Positions 17,871-27,659 are shown, counted from the stretch's first letter. The stretch is DNA of 64,000 nucleotides from ENR-C587 sp942493235 (GCA_942493235.1 OW818676.1:2852001-2916000), one strand, 5' to 3'. Notes: generated by a model not told the origin, from the letters alone. Numbers and translations are program-made.

Positions 17871-19991
17871 ATGAACAAATTATTTATTTGTGTGGTTTTT
17901 ATTGTTTATTCTGCTTTTAATTCGGTATTTGCTACTGATATTACAACACTGAATAATGGGTTGCCGGTTATACTAAATAACGGCATTATCAAATCTGGTA
18001 ATAACTATTTTGTTGCTACGCACGACGGATTATATCTTTCTGAAAATGATGGCAAATCTTGGAGTATAGTCAGTGAAGAATTAATCACTAAGGGTTATGC
18101 TTCTAACATGCTTGATATCGACGGAACAGATTTTTTATTAGTTAATGATGAAATAATTTATCAGGTTACAGATAACGGTTCGGCTTTTAATAAAGTATCA
18201 ACAGGTCTTCCAAGTGCTTATACTTGCGTGTCATTATTTAAACATGACAATGTAATTTATGCCAATTTAATGGACGGGAATTTATATTATTCAACTAATG
18301 ACGGCAACAGTTGGATAAAGACCACCGAGAATCCACCCGAAATGATAATGATAACCAAGCATTTTATGTATGATGGTATGATTTATCTTTTTACCACATC
18401 TAATGTCCTATACCGAATTGATAAATTTGGTTCATCATGGGAGAACGTATCAAGTGGTTTGCCGGAGTATGCAATAATTAATTCATTAATTATTTCAGAC
18501 AATACACTTTATTGTGCGATTAATCAGGTAGAAGGTATATATCAATTCAATAATGAACTAAAAAATTGGTCTAAAGCAAATATAGAATATTTGAATAACA
18601 AATTAATTACCGGAGCTGTTAACTTTAGTAATAAAATATGTTTGCTCGATAATTCAAAAAAAATAATTATTTCAAACGATAATTTAACTGACTTTGCTAT
18701 CGGAAATAGCAATAAAATATTTCCGGGATATTTACCCAATTTAACAGTAATTGAAGATAAGTTATTTGTAAACTGCGGAAATGGAAATATATACTCATCA
18801 AGCTCTCCAGAGCAAAGATTCGAACAGTTTAATAATGGATTAAATAACAATTTGACAATAGTTGATATTAATAAATTCAATAATAAGGATATTGTAATCA
18901 GCATGTACGGCTCATTTTACTTTGATAATAATAATTCGGAATGGGTAATTATTAACAATCCTAATAATGAAATGCAAATAGAATTCTTAAGTGCCAAACT
19001 AATAAACAATAATTATTATACGTTTGCTAAAGAATTCGGATTACTAAAACTCAATCAAAATGAAAACAAATGGGAAATAATAAATAATTCAGTTGATACT
19101 CTAATTGTTGATAATATTGACGGAAATGAAAATTTCATAGCATTAGGCACATATTATAACAGCTTATGGTTAAGTACTGATGGCGGAACTAATTTCAAAC
19201 AAATTACTATAGATGGTTCTATTAATGATTACGTTGATAATCAATTGGTAATATCCGGTAAAATAATTATTTCGATTCATAATAGAGGAGTCTATGTCTC
19301 TGAAGATAAAGGCGAGACTTGGACAAAAAAAATAAACGGTTTATTAGAAAATCCGTTTATGTTCCAAATTACTTCTATAAATGCCAACAATAATAGGATT
19401 TATTGTGCTCAAAATGGATCAGGGCTATATTATACTGATTATAGTTTAGATTCATGGAAAAAAATTGAAATTATCGGCTTAGAAGGATTGATAAATAATA
19501 TCGTAAGCTATAATGATATGATAATACTTAGAAATAATACTAACGGTCTGTATATTTCTTTAAATAATGGAGAAGATTGGGAGCTATTTAACGAAGGAAT
19601 TCCATATATTCAAAACGCATTTAATGAGCCGAAAGAATATAGGATTAGCTCAATAATTTTGCTGGGTAACGAATTATATATAGCTTCAGAAATTGAACTT
19701 CTCAAAAAGACATTATCATTTCTTTCTGCTGAAGAGCAAATGCAAACACTTAGCGTTACAGTGAAAGCATATCCCAATCCAGTTACTAATGAATTACTAA
19801 TAGAAATCCCCTATATTAACAGCGGATATAGCATGAAAATTATTGATGAAAGTGGCAGAGTATTATTTAATATAGATGATTTGGATGAAGGTGATTATAA
19901 ACATGACTTTTCAAAATATCCAAATGGAGTTTATACCATAAAAATTTATAATAGTAATTTATCTCAAGTATTTAAAATTGTAAAGAATTGA
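17871..19991 (+). CDS. Secreted beta-propeller protein with T9SS sorting domain
   Basis: 706 residues. Signal peptide 1-22 (MNKLFICVVFIVYSAFNSVFA). Residues about 25-610 consist of repeated YCF48/sialidase-like blades with Asp-box style motifs (LSENDGKSWS, YSTNDGNSWIK, LSTDGGTNFKQ, VSEDKGETWTK, ISLNNGEDWEL). A T9SS type A sorting domain follows (about 628-706: AYPNPVTNELLIEI, IDESGRVLF, YPNGVYTIKIY). It should be exported by Sec, carried across the outer membrane by T9SS and attached to the surface or released. Ligand or enzymatic role unknown. GGAG lies just before the ATG. Confidence 0.9.
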   Translation: MNKLFICVVFIVYSAFNSVFATDITTLNNGLPVILNNGIIKSGNNYFVATHDGLYLSENDGKSWSIVSEELITKGYASNMLDIDGTDFLLVNDEIIYQVTDNGSAFNKVSTGLPSAYTCVSLFKHDNVIYANLMDGNLYYSTNDGNSWIKTTENPPEMIMITKHFMYDGMIYLFTTSNVLYRIDKFGSSWENVSSGLPEYAIINSLIISDNTLYCAINQVEGIYQFNNELKNWSKANIEYLNNKLITGAVNFSNKICLLDNSKKIIISNDNLTDFAIGNSNKIFPGYLPNLTVIEDKLFVNCGNGNIYSSSSPEQRFEQFNNGLNNNLTIVDINKFNNKDIVISMYGSFYFDNNNSEWVIINNPNNEMQIEFLSAKLINNNYYTFAKEFGLLKLNQNENKWEIINNSVDTLIVDNIDGNENFIALGTYYNSLWLSTDGGTNFKQITIDGSINDYVDNQLVISGKIIISIHNRGVYVSEDKGETWTKKINGLLENPFMFQITSINANNNRIYCAQNGSGLYYTDYSLDSWKKIEIIGLEGLINNIVSYNDMIILRNNTNGLYISLNNGEDWELFNEGIPYIQNAFNEPKEYRISSIILLGNELYIASEIELLKKTLSFLSAEEQMQTLSVTVKAYPNPVTNELLIEIPYINSGYSMKIIDESGRVLFNIDDLDEGDYKHDFSKYPNGVYTIKIYNSNLSQVFKIVKN

Positions 19992-20035
19992 TTTACAACA
20001 CTTGCAAGTAAGAAATTGCCTATCGTGTTAAAATA

Positions 20036-20085
20036 GAAGATTAGTGGTTGGGAAGAATTTCCTAGCCACCAATCACTAATCACTA
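20036..20085. terminator. Imperfect hairpin between convergent genes
   Basis: GATTAGTGGTTGG and CCACCAATCACTAATC pair around about 20 nt, between the propeller gene and the 3' end of ftsK. No clear T-run, so bidirectional termination is only probable. Confidence 0.5.
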
Positions 20086-20120
20086 TCAATATCCAACTCT
20101 ATTTCCCAATATAATTCAAA

Positions 20121-23100
20121 CTACAAAAAAGCTTCTAATTCGGAAATACTGTCTAAATAAACATTACGCGATTTACTACCGTCAAACGGACTAATTATAC
20201 CGGCGTTTTCTAATTCGTCTATAATACGTCCGGCACGTGCATACCCCACCTTTAAACGTCTCTGAATCATAGAAACAGATGCGGTCTGCTGGTTAATCAC
20301 TAATTTAGCTGCTTCTTCAAATAGAGGGTCTCTGCTATCTCTGTCGATACTGTCAACTTCATCAGGCTTTTCAACTAAAGACGGTAAATAGTAAGGTTCG
20401 GTATATCCCTTTTGATTACCGATAAATTCGCAAAGTGCTTCTACCTCATCGGTATTAATAAAAGCATTCTGAATACGAATCGGCTTAGGGCTACCGCCGG
20501 CTAAAAACAGCATATCACCATTACCAAGTAATTTCTCTGCTCCCATCACGTCTAATATAGTTCGAGAATCAATTTTGGAAGCTACCAAATAAGAACATCT
20601 TGCAGGGAAATTCGCTTTTATTATACCGGTAATTACGTCAACCGAGGGTCTCTGAGTAGCAACAACCAAATGAATACCTACCGCTCTGGCAAGCTGAGCT
20701 ATACGGATAATCGGAGTTTCGACTTCCTTTGATGCAGTAAGCATTAAATCTGCCAACTCATCAATAATAACGACAATAAAAGGCATTTCTCTATGAACCA
20801 AATCATCGGTATCTTTGATTTTGCCTTCTTTTACTTTCTGATTGTAATCGAAAATATTTCTTTGAGATGCTGAGGCTAAAATATCATAGCGTTTATCCAT
20901 CTCTGCACATAGTGCTTTAAGTACTATCACCGCATCGCTCGGATCTGTAATTATAGTTTCATTTATATCCGGAGAGAGTGCAAGAAAATGACTTTCTAAA
21001 GCTTCGTATTGGCGTAATTCCACTTTTTTGGGGTCAATAATCACAAATTTTAAATTTCTAGGGTGCATTTTATATAATAATGATGCAATTACCGTATTAA
21101 TACCAACAGACTTTCCTGAACCTGTAGAGCCTGCTATCAGCAAGTGAGGCATCTTTGCTAAATCGGCAATGAATACTTCCCCATTTATTGTTTTTCCAAG
21201 TGCTAAAGGTAATTTTAAATTATTATTATGGAACTTAGCGGATTTAATAATACTACTAAAATGGATCATAGCCGGATTCTGATTAGGTATCTCTATGCCA
21301 ACTGTTCCTTTGCCTGGAATCGGTGCAATGATGCGAATACCGCGTGCTTTCAATGCCATTGCAATATCGTCAGACAAACTTTCTATACGGCTTATTTTTA
21401 TTCCAGGGGCAGGAACAAATTCATATTGAGTAACTACCGGACCGGGAGTAATTGTCAGATTCTCAATTACAATTTTAAATGTCTCTAATTTCTCTTGTAA
21501 TATTCTTGCATTAGTCTTTAATTCTTCTTCATTAATATTATGATTATCATCGGTTTCAACTAATAAATCAATTGTCGGAAATTTATAATTTAGCTTTTCT
21601 TCAAGACTTAATGTTGAAATAGGACTTTTAGGCAATTTCTTGATTTGCTCTTCTTCAACTTTATCATATAAAAATACGTTAAGTTTAGCTTTATCGGGGT
21701 TTGGTTTATCTATTGGTAGTTGAAGTGCAGAATCTCCGATAGAAGAAATTTGTTCAGCAGATAAAACCGCAGCTCCGGCTTTAGTAATTGGAGCTACAGC
21801 TATCGGAATACCCATTCCCATAGCCGATTCTACATCTGGTATATCAGCGTTTAGAGTAACTTCTTTAATTTGATTTAGTAAATCTTCTTCATCTAATAGC
21901 TCTATTTCATCGTAAGCAGAGTTAACCGGTTTATTGAATTCAATATTTAATGCTTTAGCTGTAAATTCGTCTTCATCATCAGTTAAATATTCACTTGTTT
22001 CAGATATATCATTTTTAGGCTTATCGAAATTAATGGTCATCATAGAAGGCAAATTTGCACTTTCTTCAATCATTGGTTTGGTAGCTATCGCTTTTTCAAT
22101 TGCAGGCTCTGGCTCTATAATTGTATCGGTAATTTTCTTAGGCTCCTGCACAATAGTTTCAGGTTCTGCATCATAATTATATTCGGGATTACGAATACCA
22201 ATAAAAGCAGGTCTTTCATTAGCGACTTGTTGCATAATTTCGGATTCATCATTATTAAGAAACATCTCGGTATGAGAATTATCCATATTACTTCTAATAA
22301 TCCTGGCTGGCTCTAATGATTCGGGGCTATCGAAAGTAATTTTCTGAATTCTTTCATTTTTAAGATTCAAATTTTTCGCTACTACAGGATTTGAATTTAT
22401 TTCGGTATTTGCTTCATCGCTTATATCATTTATAGCAGCATCAGGATTAGCATTATTATCAGTGATAAGTGAATCACGGCGAGTGTAGTCCAATAATTTA
22501 TTATACGGAATAGCCAATTTAGAGAAGAATTTTTTAAGATTAAATTTCTCGTTATTCAAAGTATTATCAGAAATATTTTTTATTTTATCTATGCTCAAGT
22601 TAAAACCATAATAAATTGTAACTCCGAATAATATAAGCAGAAATAAAGTACTGCCGGTTGTGCCTACTATGCTTGTAAGTACAGAGGAAATATAATAACC
22701 GACTACCCCCGAAAACTCTTTTGAAATCTCCGGCATCCAAGAGATTTTAGCAAAAGTACCGAATAAACCCGACAATAACAAAGCAAATACTAAATATAAA
22801 GTAGTATATTTTAGAACTTTATCTGTAATTCTCTGAAAGCTGAATAAGTTTTTTGCCCAGATAAATAGAACAACCGGAGCAAATATTACAGAATATCCGA
22901 AAGTAAAATTATAGAGATAATTAGACATCATAGCTCCGATTAGCCCGAGCCAATTATTAGTAAGCTCTGCTTTAGCAATAACTGCCTGATTTCCTTTAAT
23001 TAGACCTAATAAATCAGTAATTTTTATATCTAAGAATGCTTCATCTTTGGGAGTATAAGAAATCAAAGAGAATAAAACCAATACTGCGATTAACATAAAA

Positions 23101-23246
23101 AATAAAGATATAATCTTAATATTTCGAGCAAATTGCTTGTCGAATTTAATCTTAGGTGTTTCTTTGTCAGTATTTACTTTTTTAGCATTAGCCGACTTGG
23201 TGCGGTTAATACGATGAACTACTACATCATCAGTGTTTTTTCCCAT
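20121..23246 (-). CDS. ftsK: DNA translocase FtsK/SpoIIIE
   Basis: 1041 residues from ATG 23246, which has GAGGA upstream; an upstream ATG at 23285 would add 13 residues. Four transmembrane helices lie in the first 200 residues, followed by a long acidic, Pro/Glu-rich linker (about 220-560) and the RecA-like motor. Walker A GSTGSGKS ends near Lys712 and Walker B is FIVVIIDELADLM. The C-terminal gamma winged helix (QTASVSMIQRRLKVGYARAGR) reads KOPS sites. Anchored at the septum, it pumps DNA and activates XerCD at dif. The length and order are normal for the family. comB lies just upstream on the same strand (61-bp gap). Confidence 0.97.
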   Translation of the reverse strand: MGKNTDDVVVHRINRTKSANAKKVNTDKETPKIKFDKQFARNIKIISLFFMLIAVLVLFSLISYTPKDEAFLDIKITDLLGLIKGNQAVIAKAELTNNWLGLIGAMMSNYLYNFTFGYSVIFAPVVLFIWAKNLFSFQRITDKVLKYTTLYLVFALLLSGLFGTFAKISWMPEISKEFSGVVGYYISSVLTSIVGTTGSTLFLLILFGVTIYYGFNLSIDKIKNISDNTLNNEKFNLKKFFSKLAIPYNKLLDYTRRDSLITDNNANPDAAINDISDEANTEINSNPVVAKNLNLKNERIQKITFDSPESLEPARIIRSNMDNSHTEMFLNNDESEIMQQVANERPAFIGIRNPEYNYDAEPETIVQEPKKITDTIIEPEPAIEKAIATKPMIEESANLPSMMTINFDKPKNDISETSEYLTDDEDEFTAKALNIEFNKPVNSAYDEIELLDEEDLLNQIKEVTLNADIPDVESAMGMGIPIAVAPITKAGAAVLSAEQISSIGDSALQLPIDKPNPDKAKLNVFLYDKVEEEQIKKLPKSPISTLSLEEKLNYKFPTIDLLVETDDNHNINEEELKTNARILQEKLETFKIVIENLTITPGPVVTQYEFVPAPGIKISRIESLSDDIAMALKARGIRIIAPIPGKGTVGIEIPNQNPAMIHFSSIIKSAKFHNNNLKLPLALGKTINGEVFIADLAKMPHLLIAGSTGSGKSVGINTVIASLLYKMHPRNLKFVIIDPKKVELRQYEALESHFLALSPDINETIITDPSDAVIVLKALCAEMDKRYDILASASQRNIFDYNQKVKEGKIKDTDDLVHREMPFIVVIIDELADLMLTASKEVETPIIRIAQLARAVGIHLVVATQRPSVDVITGIIKANFPARCSYLVASKIDSRTILDVMGAEKLLGNGDMLFLAGGSPKPIRIQNAFINTDEVEALCEFIGNQKGYTEPYYLPSLVEKPDEVDSIDRDSRDPLFEEAAKLVINQQTASVSMIQRRLKVGYARAGRIIDELENAGIISPFDGSKSRNVYLDSISELEAFL

Positions 23247-23307
23247 TATGTTCCTCTTTTTATGCCAGCAAAAAAGTATTTGCAAATATACAAAATAAAT
23301 CTAAATA

Positions 23308-24051
23308 TTAGTCTTCAAAAAGCTTTATACTATTACCGTTAATAACCGGAACCACCGGAAATCTATCGAAAGTCAACGCGGTATCAATATCTTTTTCGAA
23401 GCCTATACTTTGTAAAAACAAGCTATGCTCGCGAGTTTTCAAAAATTCGAACATTTCATTTTTATGAGCTCTATACAAATTCATAGCTATATGAGCAGTA
23501 TCGGTCAGCTCATCATCGGGATTACCGTTAATTCTCTCGATAATAGCACCGGCACACAGAGTATCTTCATAAGATATTCTGCCGTTAGTACCGGCACAGA
23601 GAACCACTATTCCGGTAATTGAAGGATTATTCTCGACAAATTTATTTACATTTCTTGTTACAGCATCAATATTAACAAAACCGGCTATAAGCTTAAGCTT
23701 TGCCTGTTTACATTTTTGAAAGAGCTGAGTACCGTTAGTAGTAGTGATAATAACTGTTTTACCCTTAACTAATTCAGTAGGATAATCATCAGGAGAATTG
23801 CCGGCATCAAATCCGCTGGGCTTAACTCCGTTACGTTCACCACCGAGAAATCGGCTTTCTTTGCTCAAACTACTATAAATATGAACTGCTTTATCTATTG
23901 ATTCACTCGGAATTATTTCTTTTGCCCCGTAATTTAAACAAGCTGAAATAGTAGTGCTTGCACGAAGTACGTCAATCATTACTACAACAGAATCATCAAA
24001 CTGTGCCTCTTTTTCCGGAAAAAACGGAGTTAAATAAGCGTCAATTTTCAT
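23308..24051 (-). CDS. comB: 2-phosphosulfolactate phosphatase (ComB family)
   Basis: 247 residues, the full length of the family. Characteristic stretches are VVVMIDVLRASTT, GGERNGVKPSGFDAGNSP, TTTNGTQ and VLCAGTNGRISYEDTLCAGAI. ComB dephosphorylates 2-phosphosulfolactate (Mg-dependent), first described in coenzyme M synthesis; in bacteria it is taken to make sulfolactate. No comA or other sulfonate gene is visible here. Same strand as ftsK and just upstream of it. Confidence 0.92.
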   Translation of the reverse strand: MKIDAYLTPFFPEKEAQFDDSVVVMIDVLRASTTISACLNYGAKEIIPSESIDKAVHIYSSLSKESRFLGGERNGVKPSGFDAGNSPDDYPTELVKGKTVIITTTNGTQLFQKCKQAKLKLIAGFVNIDAVTRNVNKFVENNPSITGIVVLCAGTNGRISYEDTLCAGAIIERINGNPDDELTDTAHIAMNLYRAHKNEMFEFLKTREHSLFLQSIGFEKDIDTALTFDRFPVVPVINGNSIKLFED

Positions 24052-24321
24052 ATTACCTATTCTATATTTATAACAAAATACTCAAAAACAAATTTAGCAA
24101 ATTTCTTTTAAAGAAAATACTTTTTTTTTAAAATTATAGATTCATCTCAGTATAATTAGCTAAATGATTACATAATACAAAAATAAGCAGTAAATAATAA
24201 ATAAACAAGAATATTTTTTGATCCATTTTTCTTTTTTTTCTTTTATTGAAATAATATTAGCTGTTTGAAATTTTATAAATGAAGTCTCGAATATCTATGC
24301 ACTTATAAAAACAGAGTCTTC
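24052..24321. other. AT-rich intergenic stretch, nothing recognised
   Basis: Very AT-rich sequence upstream of comB with poly-T and poly-A runs. I see no open frame, RNA gene or convincing promoter here. The rest of the 950-bp gap is filled by repeat copies B and C and a terminator hairpin. Confidence 0.6.
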
Positions 24322-24620
24322 CCTATTTTAAGTTGTTTAGCAAATAATTGTATTAGTATAAAGAAAATCCTTATATATCAAATATTGATTTTCGATATTT
24401 TATTGGATAAACATCTTTGATTTTATATTTTAACTCCGTCAGGAGTTAAACATCAGTAACATAATGAGATACTCCACCAGCACTCTCTTCTTTTAACATC
24501 AAAGAAAGAAAAAAGAGCGTATGGGCTAAACAATGTTTATTACCGATGTTCAACAGGTAACGCTGTTGTAAGATAGATTTCATTATTTGCTTACCTACAC
24601 ATAATAGCGAAGAACTTGAA
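24322..24620. repeat. Structured repeat, copy B
   Basis: Same organisation as 17493-17790. It contains the perfect palindrome TAACTCCGTCAGGAGTTA (24431-24448) and CAACAGGTAACGCTGTTG (24551-24568). Its last about 240 bp are duplicated in tandem as copy C. Confidence 0.88.
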
Positions 24621-24633
24621 AATATTTATCAAA

Positions 24634-24873
24634 GGCTTTTATTAGATAAACATCTTTGATTTTATATTTTAACTCCGTCAGGAGTTAAACATCGGTAACT
24701 TAATGAGATACTCCACCAGCACTCTCTTCTTTTAACAACAAAAAGAGAAGAAAGAGTGAGTGGACTAAACAATGTTTATTACCGATGTTCAACAGCAAAC
24801 GCTGTTGTATGATAGTTTACTTTATTTGATTACCTACAACACATAATAGCGAAGAACTTGAAAATATTTATCA
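24634..24873. repeat. Structured repeat, copy C (239-bp tandem duplicate of B)
   Basis: The palindrome AACTCCGTCAGGAGTT starts at 24671, 239 bp after its position in copy B. AACATCGGTAA (24688-24698) can pair with TTACCGATGTT (24779-24789). Between them CACTCTCTTCTTTT pairs with AAAAGAGAAGAAAGAGTG around a six-base AACAAC loop, giving a long hairpin of about 110 nt. The CAACAGCAAACGCTGTTG palindrome follows. Confidence 0.88.
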
Positions 24874-24956
24874 AAGGTTTTTGTTGGGTTATTAATTTAT
24901 AAAGCAGAAAAAAAGAATAATGGATGAATTCAATTATAGCACAATTTTAAATAGCT

Positions 24957-24991
24957 GTCTTCCACCCTATACCACATATAAGATGGAAGAC
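24957..24991. terminator. Hairpin at 3' end of tex
   Basis: GTCTTCCA and TGGAAGAC form a perfect 8-bp stem around about 19 nt, 11 bp past the tex stop on the minus strand. The A/T-rich sequence that follows on that strand has no long T-run, so termination is likely but not certain. Confidence 0.6.
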
Positions 24992-25001
24992 AAATTTATA
25001 A

Positions 25002-27239
25002 TTATTTGAACCTATTCATCAAATCATTTAAAGAAGCTTCCGGTTTAGTTTCAATTTTCGGTGTCGATTTAGATTTTTTAGGTCCGCCCTTCTTCATCGA
25101 AAGATTGATTCTCTTTAGGGATTCATTTACTTCTAATACTTTAACTTTTACAATTTGTCCTACTTTAACTACTTCGGTCGGATTAGAAACATAACGGTCG
25201 GCTAATTCAGAGATATGCACCAAGCCGTCTTGATGAACACCTATATCGACAAATGCCCCGAAATTAGTGATATTAGTAACTACTCCCTCAAGCTCCATAC
25301 CAATTCTTAGGTCTTTGATTTCTTTAACTCCGCCTTCAAAAACCGCATATTTGAACACTTCGCGAGGGTCGCGTCCCGGTTTTTTTAATTCAGCTACAAT
25401 ATCGGTTAAAGTGGGCAAACCTACCTTTTCATCGATAAATTGTTTTAAATCCAAAGAACTAAGTTTCTCGGGTACTTTAGTAATTTCATCGGTTTTTATT
25501 TCTAAAGCTTTCGCCATTTTTTCAACTATTTTATAAGATTCAGGGTGAACAGCAGTATTATCCAAAGAGTTAACGCCATCTCTGATTCTTAAAAATCCTG
25601 CAGCTTGTTCAAATTTTTTCTCTCCGAATTTCGGAACTTTCAATAATTCCTTTCGGCTCTTGAATGCACCATATTGATTTCTGAATTCAACTATTGATTT
25701 GGCAACTGGCTCATTAATACCTGATATATAAGTAAGCAATTCCTTAGATGCTGTGTTTAAATCCACTCCTACATAGTTTACGCAGCTGACTACGGTCTCT
25801 TCTAATTTCTTTTTAAGTAATTTCTGGTCAACATCATGCTGATACTGCCCTACACCGATTGATTTTGGGTCAAGCTTAACTAATTCCGCAAGCGGGTCTT
25901 GAAGTCTGCGAGCGATAGAAATAGCCCCACGTATAGTCAAATCAAGCTCGGGGAATTCCTCATTTGCCAATTTAGAAGCAGAATAAATCGAGGCTCCGCT
26001 TTCATTGACCAATACTTTTACCGGTTTAGCTTCAATTTCGGCATATACTTCGTCCATAAATTCATCTGTTTCGCGTCCGGCAGTTCCGTTACCGATAGCA
26101 ATTAATTCTATTTTATGCTCTGTAATAATATCTTTAATAATACGCTTGGCTTCATCTCTTTCTCTATTTGATTGGAAAGGATAAATATTTTTATATTGAG
26201 TAAACTGACCTGTGCTATCAATAACGGCAACTTTACAGCCTGTTCTAAAGCCGGGGTCAATTCCCAGAGTTGGCTTCATCCCTGCCGGAGAAGCTAATAG
26301 TAATTGTCTTAAATTAGCTTCAAATACCTTGATAGACTCTTCATCGGAACTCATTTTCTTCATGAGGCGAACCTCACCGATAAGTGAAATTTTCATCAAG
26401 CGAGTAAAAGCGTCTTTAATTAATGCTCTATAAAAATCTACGATATTTGATTTGTCAGTAAAAATCGACTTATACTCTATATAATTCAAAATAGTTTCTT
26501 CGTCAAATTTAAGGTCGAGACTTACTATACCTTCTGCCTCGCCACGTCGCAAAGCAAGCATAGCGTGAGGTTTTATATCTTTAACCGCCATTTCAAAGTC
26601 TCTATACATCTCAAATTTGGTTGAGCCTTCGGGGAATTCATCTTTGATTTTTGAAGTAAATACTCCATGATGCAGAAGATTTTCGCGTACCCAAGCTCTA
26701 AGCTCAGCAACTTCCGAAACTTCTTCGGCGATAATATCGGCAGCTCCCTTGAGAGCTTCAATTGCTGTCTTGACTTCTTTTTCTTCATTAATATATTTAG
26801 CTGCTTCGGCGGATAAATCAATATCTCCTCCATTAGCAATATTATATTCTTTAATAGTAATAGCAAGCGGTTCAAGCCCTTTTTCTTTCGCAATAGTAGC
26901 TTTTGTGCGTTTTTTGGGTTTATATGGCAGATACAAATCTTCTAATTCTGTTTTCTGAAGGCAGGCATCGATTTTTGCTTTAAGCTCGTCGGTTAATTTG
27001 CCTTGTTCTTCAATTGATTTTAGAATGGACTCTTTTCTGTCTTCCAATTCGGTTAAGTATTCAAATCGGTCGAATATTTCACGGATTTGATTTTCGTCTA
27101 ATTCACCAGTTCTCTCTTTACGATAACGAGCGATAAAGGGAACTGTGGCTCCTTCGGATTTGAGTTGAAGAGTATTCTCTATTTGATTGTTTGTAATTTT
27201 AAGTTCTGAAGCAATAATTTTATTAATATCAATCATCAT
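25002..27239 (-). CDS. tex: Tex-family RNA-binding protein
   Basis: 745 residues, matching Tex/YhgF. The N-terminal HTH-like region (FIARYRKERTGELDENQIREI) is near residue 36. The YqgF/RNase H-like domain (about 325-460) opens with LGIDPGFRTGCKVAVID. Helix-hairpin-helix repeats follow (about 490-560, ISGINEPVAKSIVEFR), and then a C-terminal S1 domain (about 645-715, GVVTNITNFGAFVDIGVHQDGLVH). Tex binds nucleic acid and affects transcription; the exact role is unsettled. An in-frame ATG at 27236 is an equally good start. GGAA lies just upstream. Confidence 0.96.
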   Translation of the reverse strand: MMIDINKIIASELKITNNQIENTLQLKSEGATVPFIARYRKERTGELDENQIREIFDRFEYLTELEDRKESILKSIEEQGKLTDELKAKIDACLQKTELEDLYLPYKPKKRTKATIAKEKGLEPLAITIKEYNIANGGDIDLSAEAAKYINEEKEVKTAIEALKGAADIIAEEVSEVAELRAWVRENLLHHGVFTSKIKDEFPEGSTKFEMYRDFEMAVKDIKPHAMLALRRGEAEGIVSLDLKFDEETILNYIEYKSIFTDKSNIVDFYRALIKDAFTRLMKISLIGEVRLMKKMSSDEESIKVFEANLRQLLLASPAGMKPTLGIDPGFRTGCKVAVIDSTGQFTQYKNIYPFQSNRERDEAKRIIKDIITEHKIELIAIGNGTAGRETDEFMDEVYAEIEAKPVKVLVNESGASIYSASKLANEEFPELDLTIRGAISIARRLQDPLAELVKLDPKSIGVGQYQHDVDQKLLKKKLEETVVSCVNYVGVDLNTASKELLTYISGINEPVAKSIVEFRNQYGAFKSRKELLKVPKFGEKKFEQAAGFLRIRDGVNSLDNTAVHPESYKIVEKMAKALEIKTDEITKVPEKLSSLDLKQFIDEKVGLPTLTDIVAELKKPGRDPREVFKYAVFEGGVKEIKDLRIGMELEGVVTNITNFGAFVDIGVHQDGLVHISELADRYVSNPTEVVKVGQIVKVKVLEVNESLKRINLSMKKGGPKKSKSTPKIETKPEASLNDLMNRFK

Positions 27240-27505
27240 TTTTCCGGTTTATTTTACATGTTTATTTTTAAAGATAATTTTTTAAAAATACGAACAGCAA
27301 AAATACTAAAAAAGAGAATTGAGTGAACAGTTTTTTTGAATATTTTGTGAAAATAATAAATATTAAAATCGAAATCGAAAATATTTTATCGATATTAAAA
27401 ATGTTTTATTCTTTATAATTAATTTATTTTCAAATAATTATACAATTGGGCTACCATCAAACGGCAGTTTACTCAAATATTTTTATAAAAAAATAAAAAA
27501 AAAGA
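27240..27505. other. AT-rich intergenic region upstream of tRNA-Leu
   Basis: About 330 bp separate tex (minus) from tRNA-Leu (plus). Apart from the tRNA promoter at its right end, it holds poly-A/T tracts and no other recognisable element. Confidence 0.5.
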
Positions 27506-27537
27506 TTTGCATATATCAGAAAAAAGGCTTAATTTTG
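27506..27537 (+). promoter_or_regulatory. Bacteroidota-type promoter of tRNA-Leu
   Basis: TTTG (27506-27509), a 20-nt spacer and TAATTTTG (27530-27537) match the Bacteroidota housekeeping consensus TTTG-N19/20-TAnnTTTG. The tRNA begins 35 bp further on, so a short leader is expected. Confidence 0.7.
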
Positions 27538-27571
27538 AATTCTCAATTTGACAATATAATTGACAATTGAC

Positions 27572-27655
27572 GCTCGGATGGCGGAATTGGTAGACGCACA
27601 GGACTTAAAATCCTGTGAGGGCAACCTCGTGCGGGTTCAAGTCCCGCTCCGAGTA
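27572..27655 (+). tRNA. tRNA-Leu (anticodon UAA)
   Basis: 84-nt class II tRNA. Acceptor arms GCTCGGA and TCCGAGT pair (one G-U). The D arm contains AATTGGTAGACGC. Anticodon loop CTTAAAA gives anticodon TAA at 27606-27608. A variable arm (GAGGGCAACCTC region) and the T-loop GGTTCAAGTCC are present. No CCA is encoded after discriminator A. Confidence 0.97.
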
Positions 27656-27659
27656 CTTT

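Noticed and set aside
24322..24873. CRISPR array
   Set aside because: Repeat period is about 239 bp with conserved content throughout; there are no variable spacers and no cas genes.
26573..26893. Second minus-strand frame of 106 codons within tex
   Set aside because: Shadow frame in a highly conserved gene; Lys/Leu-rich low-complexity product.
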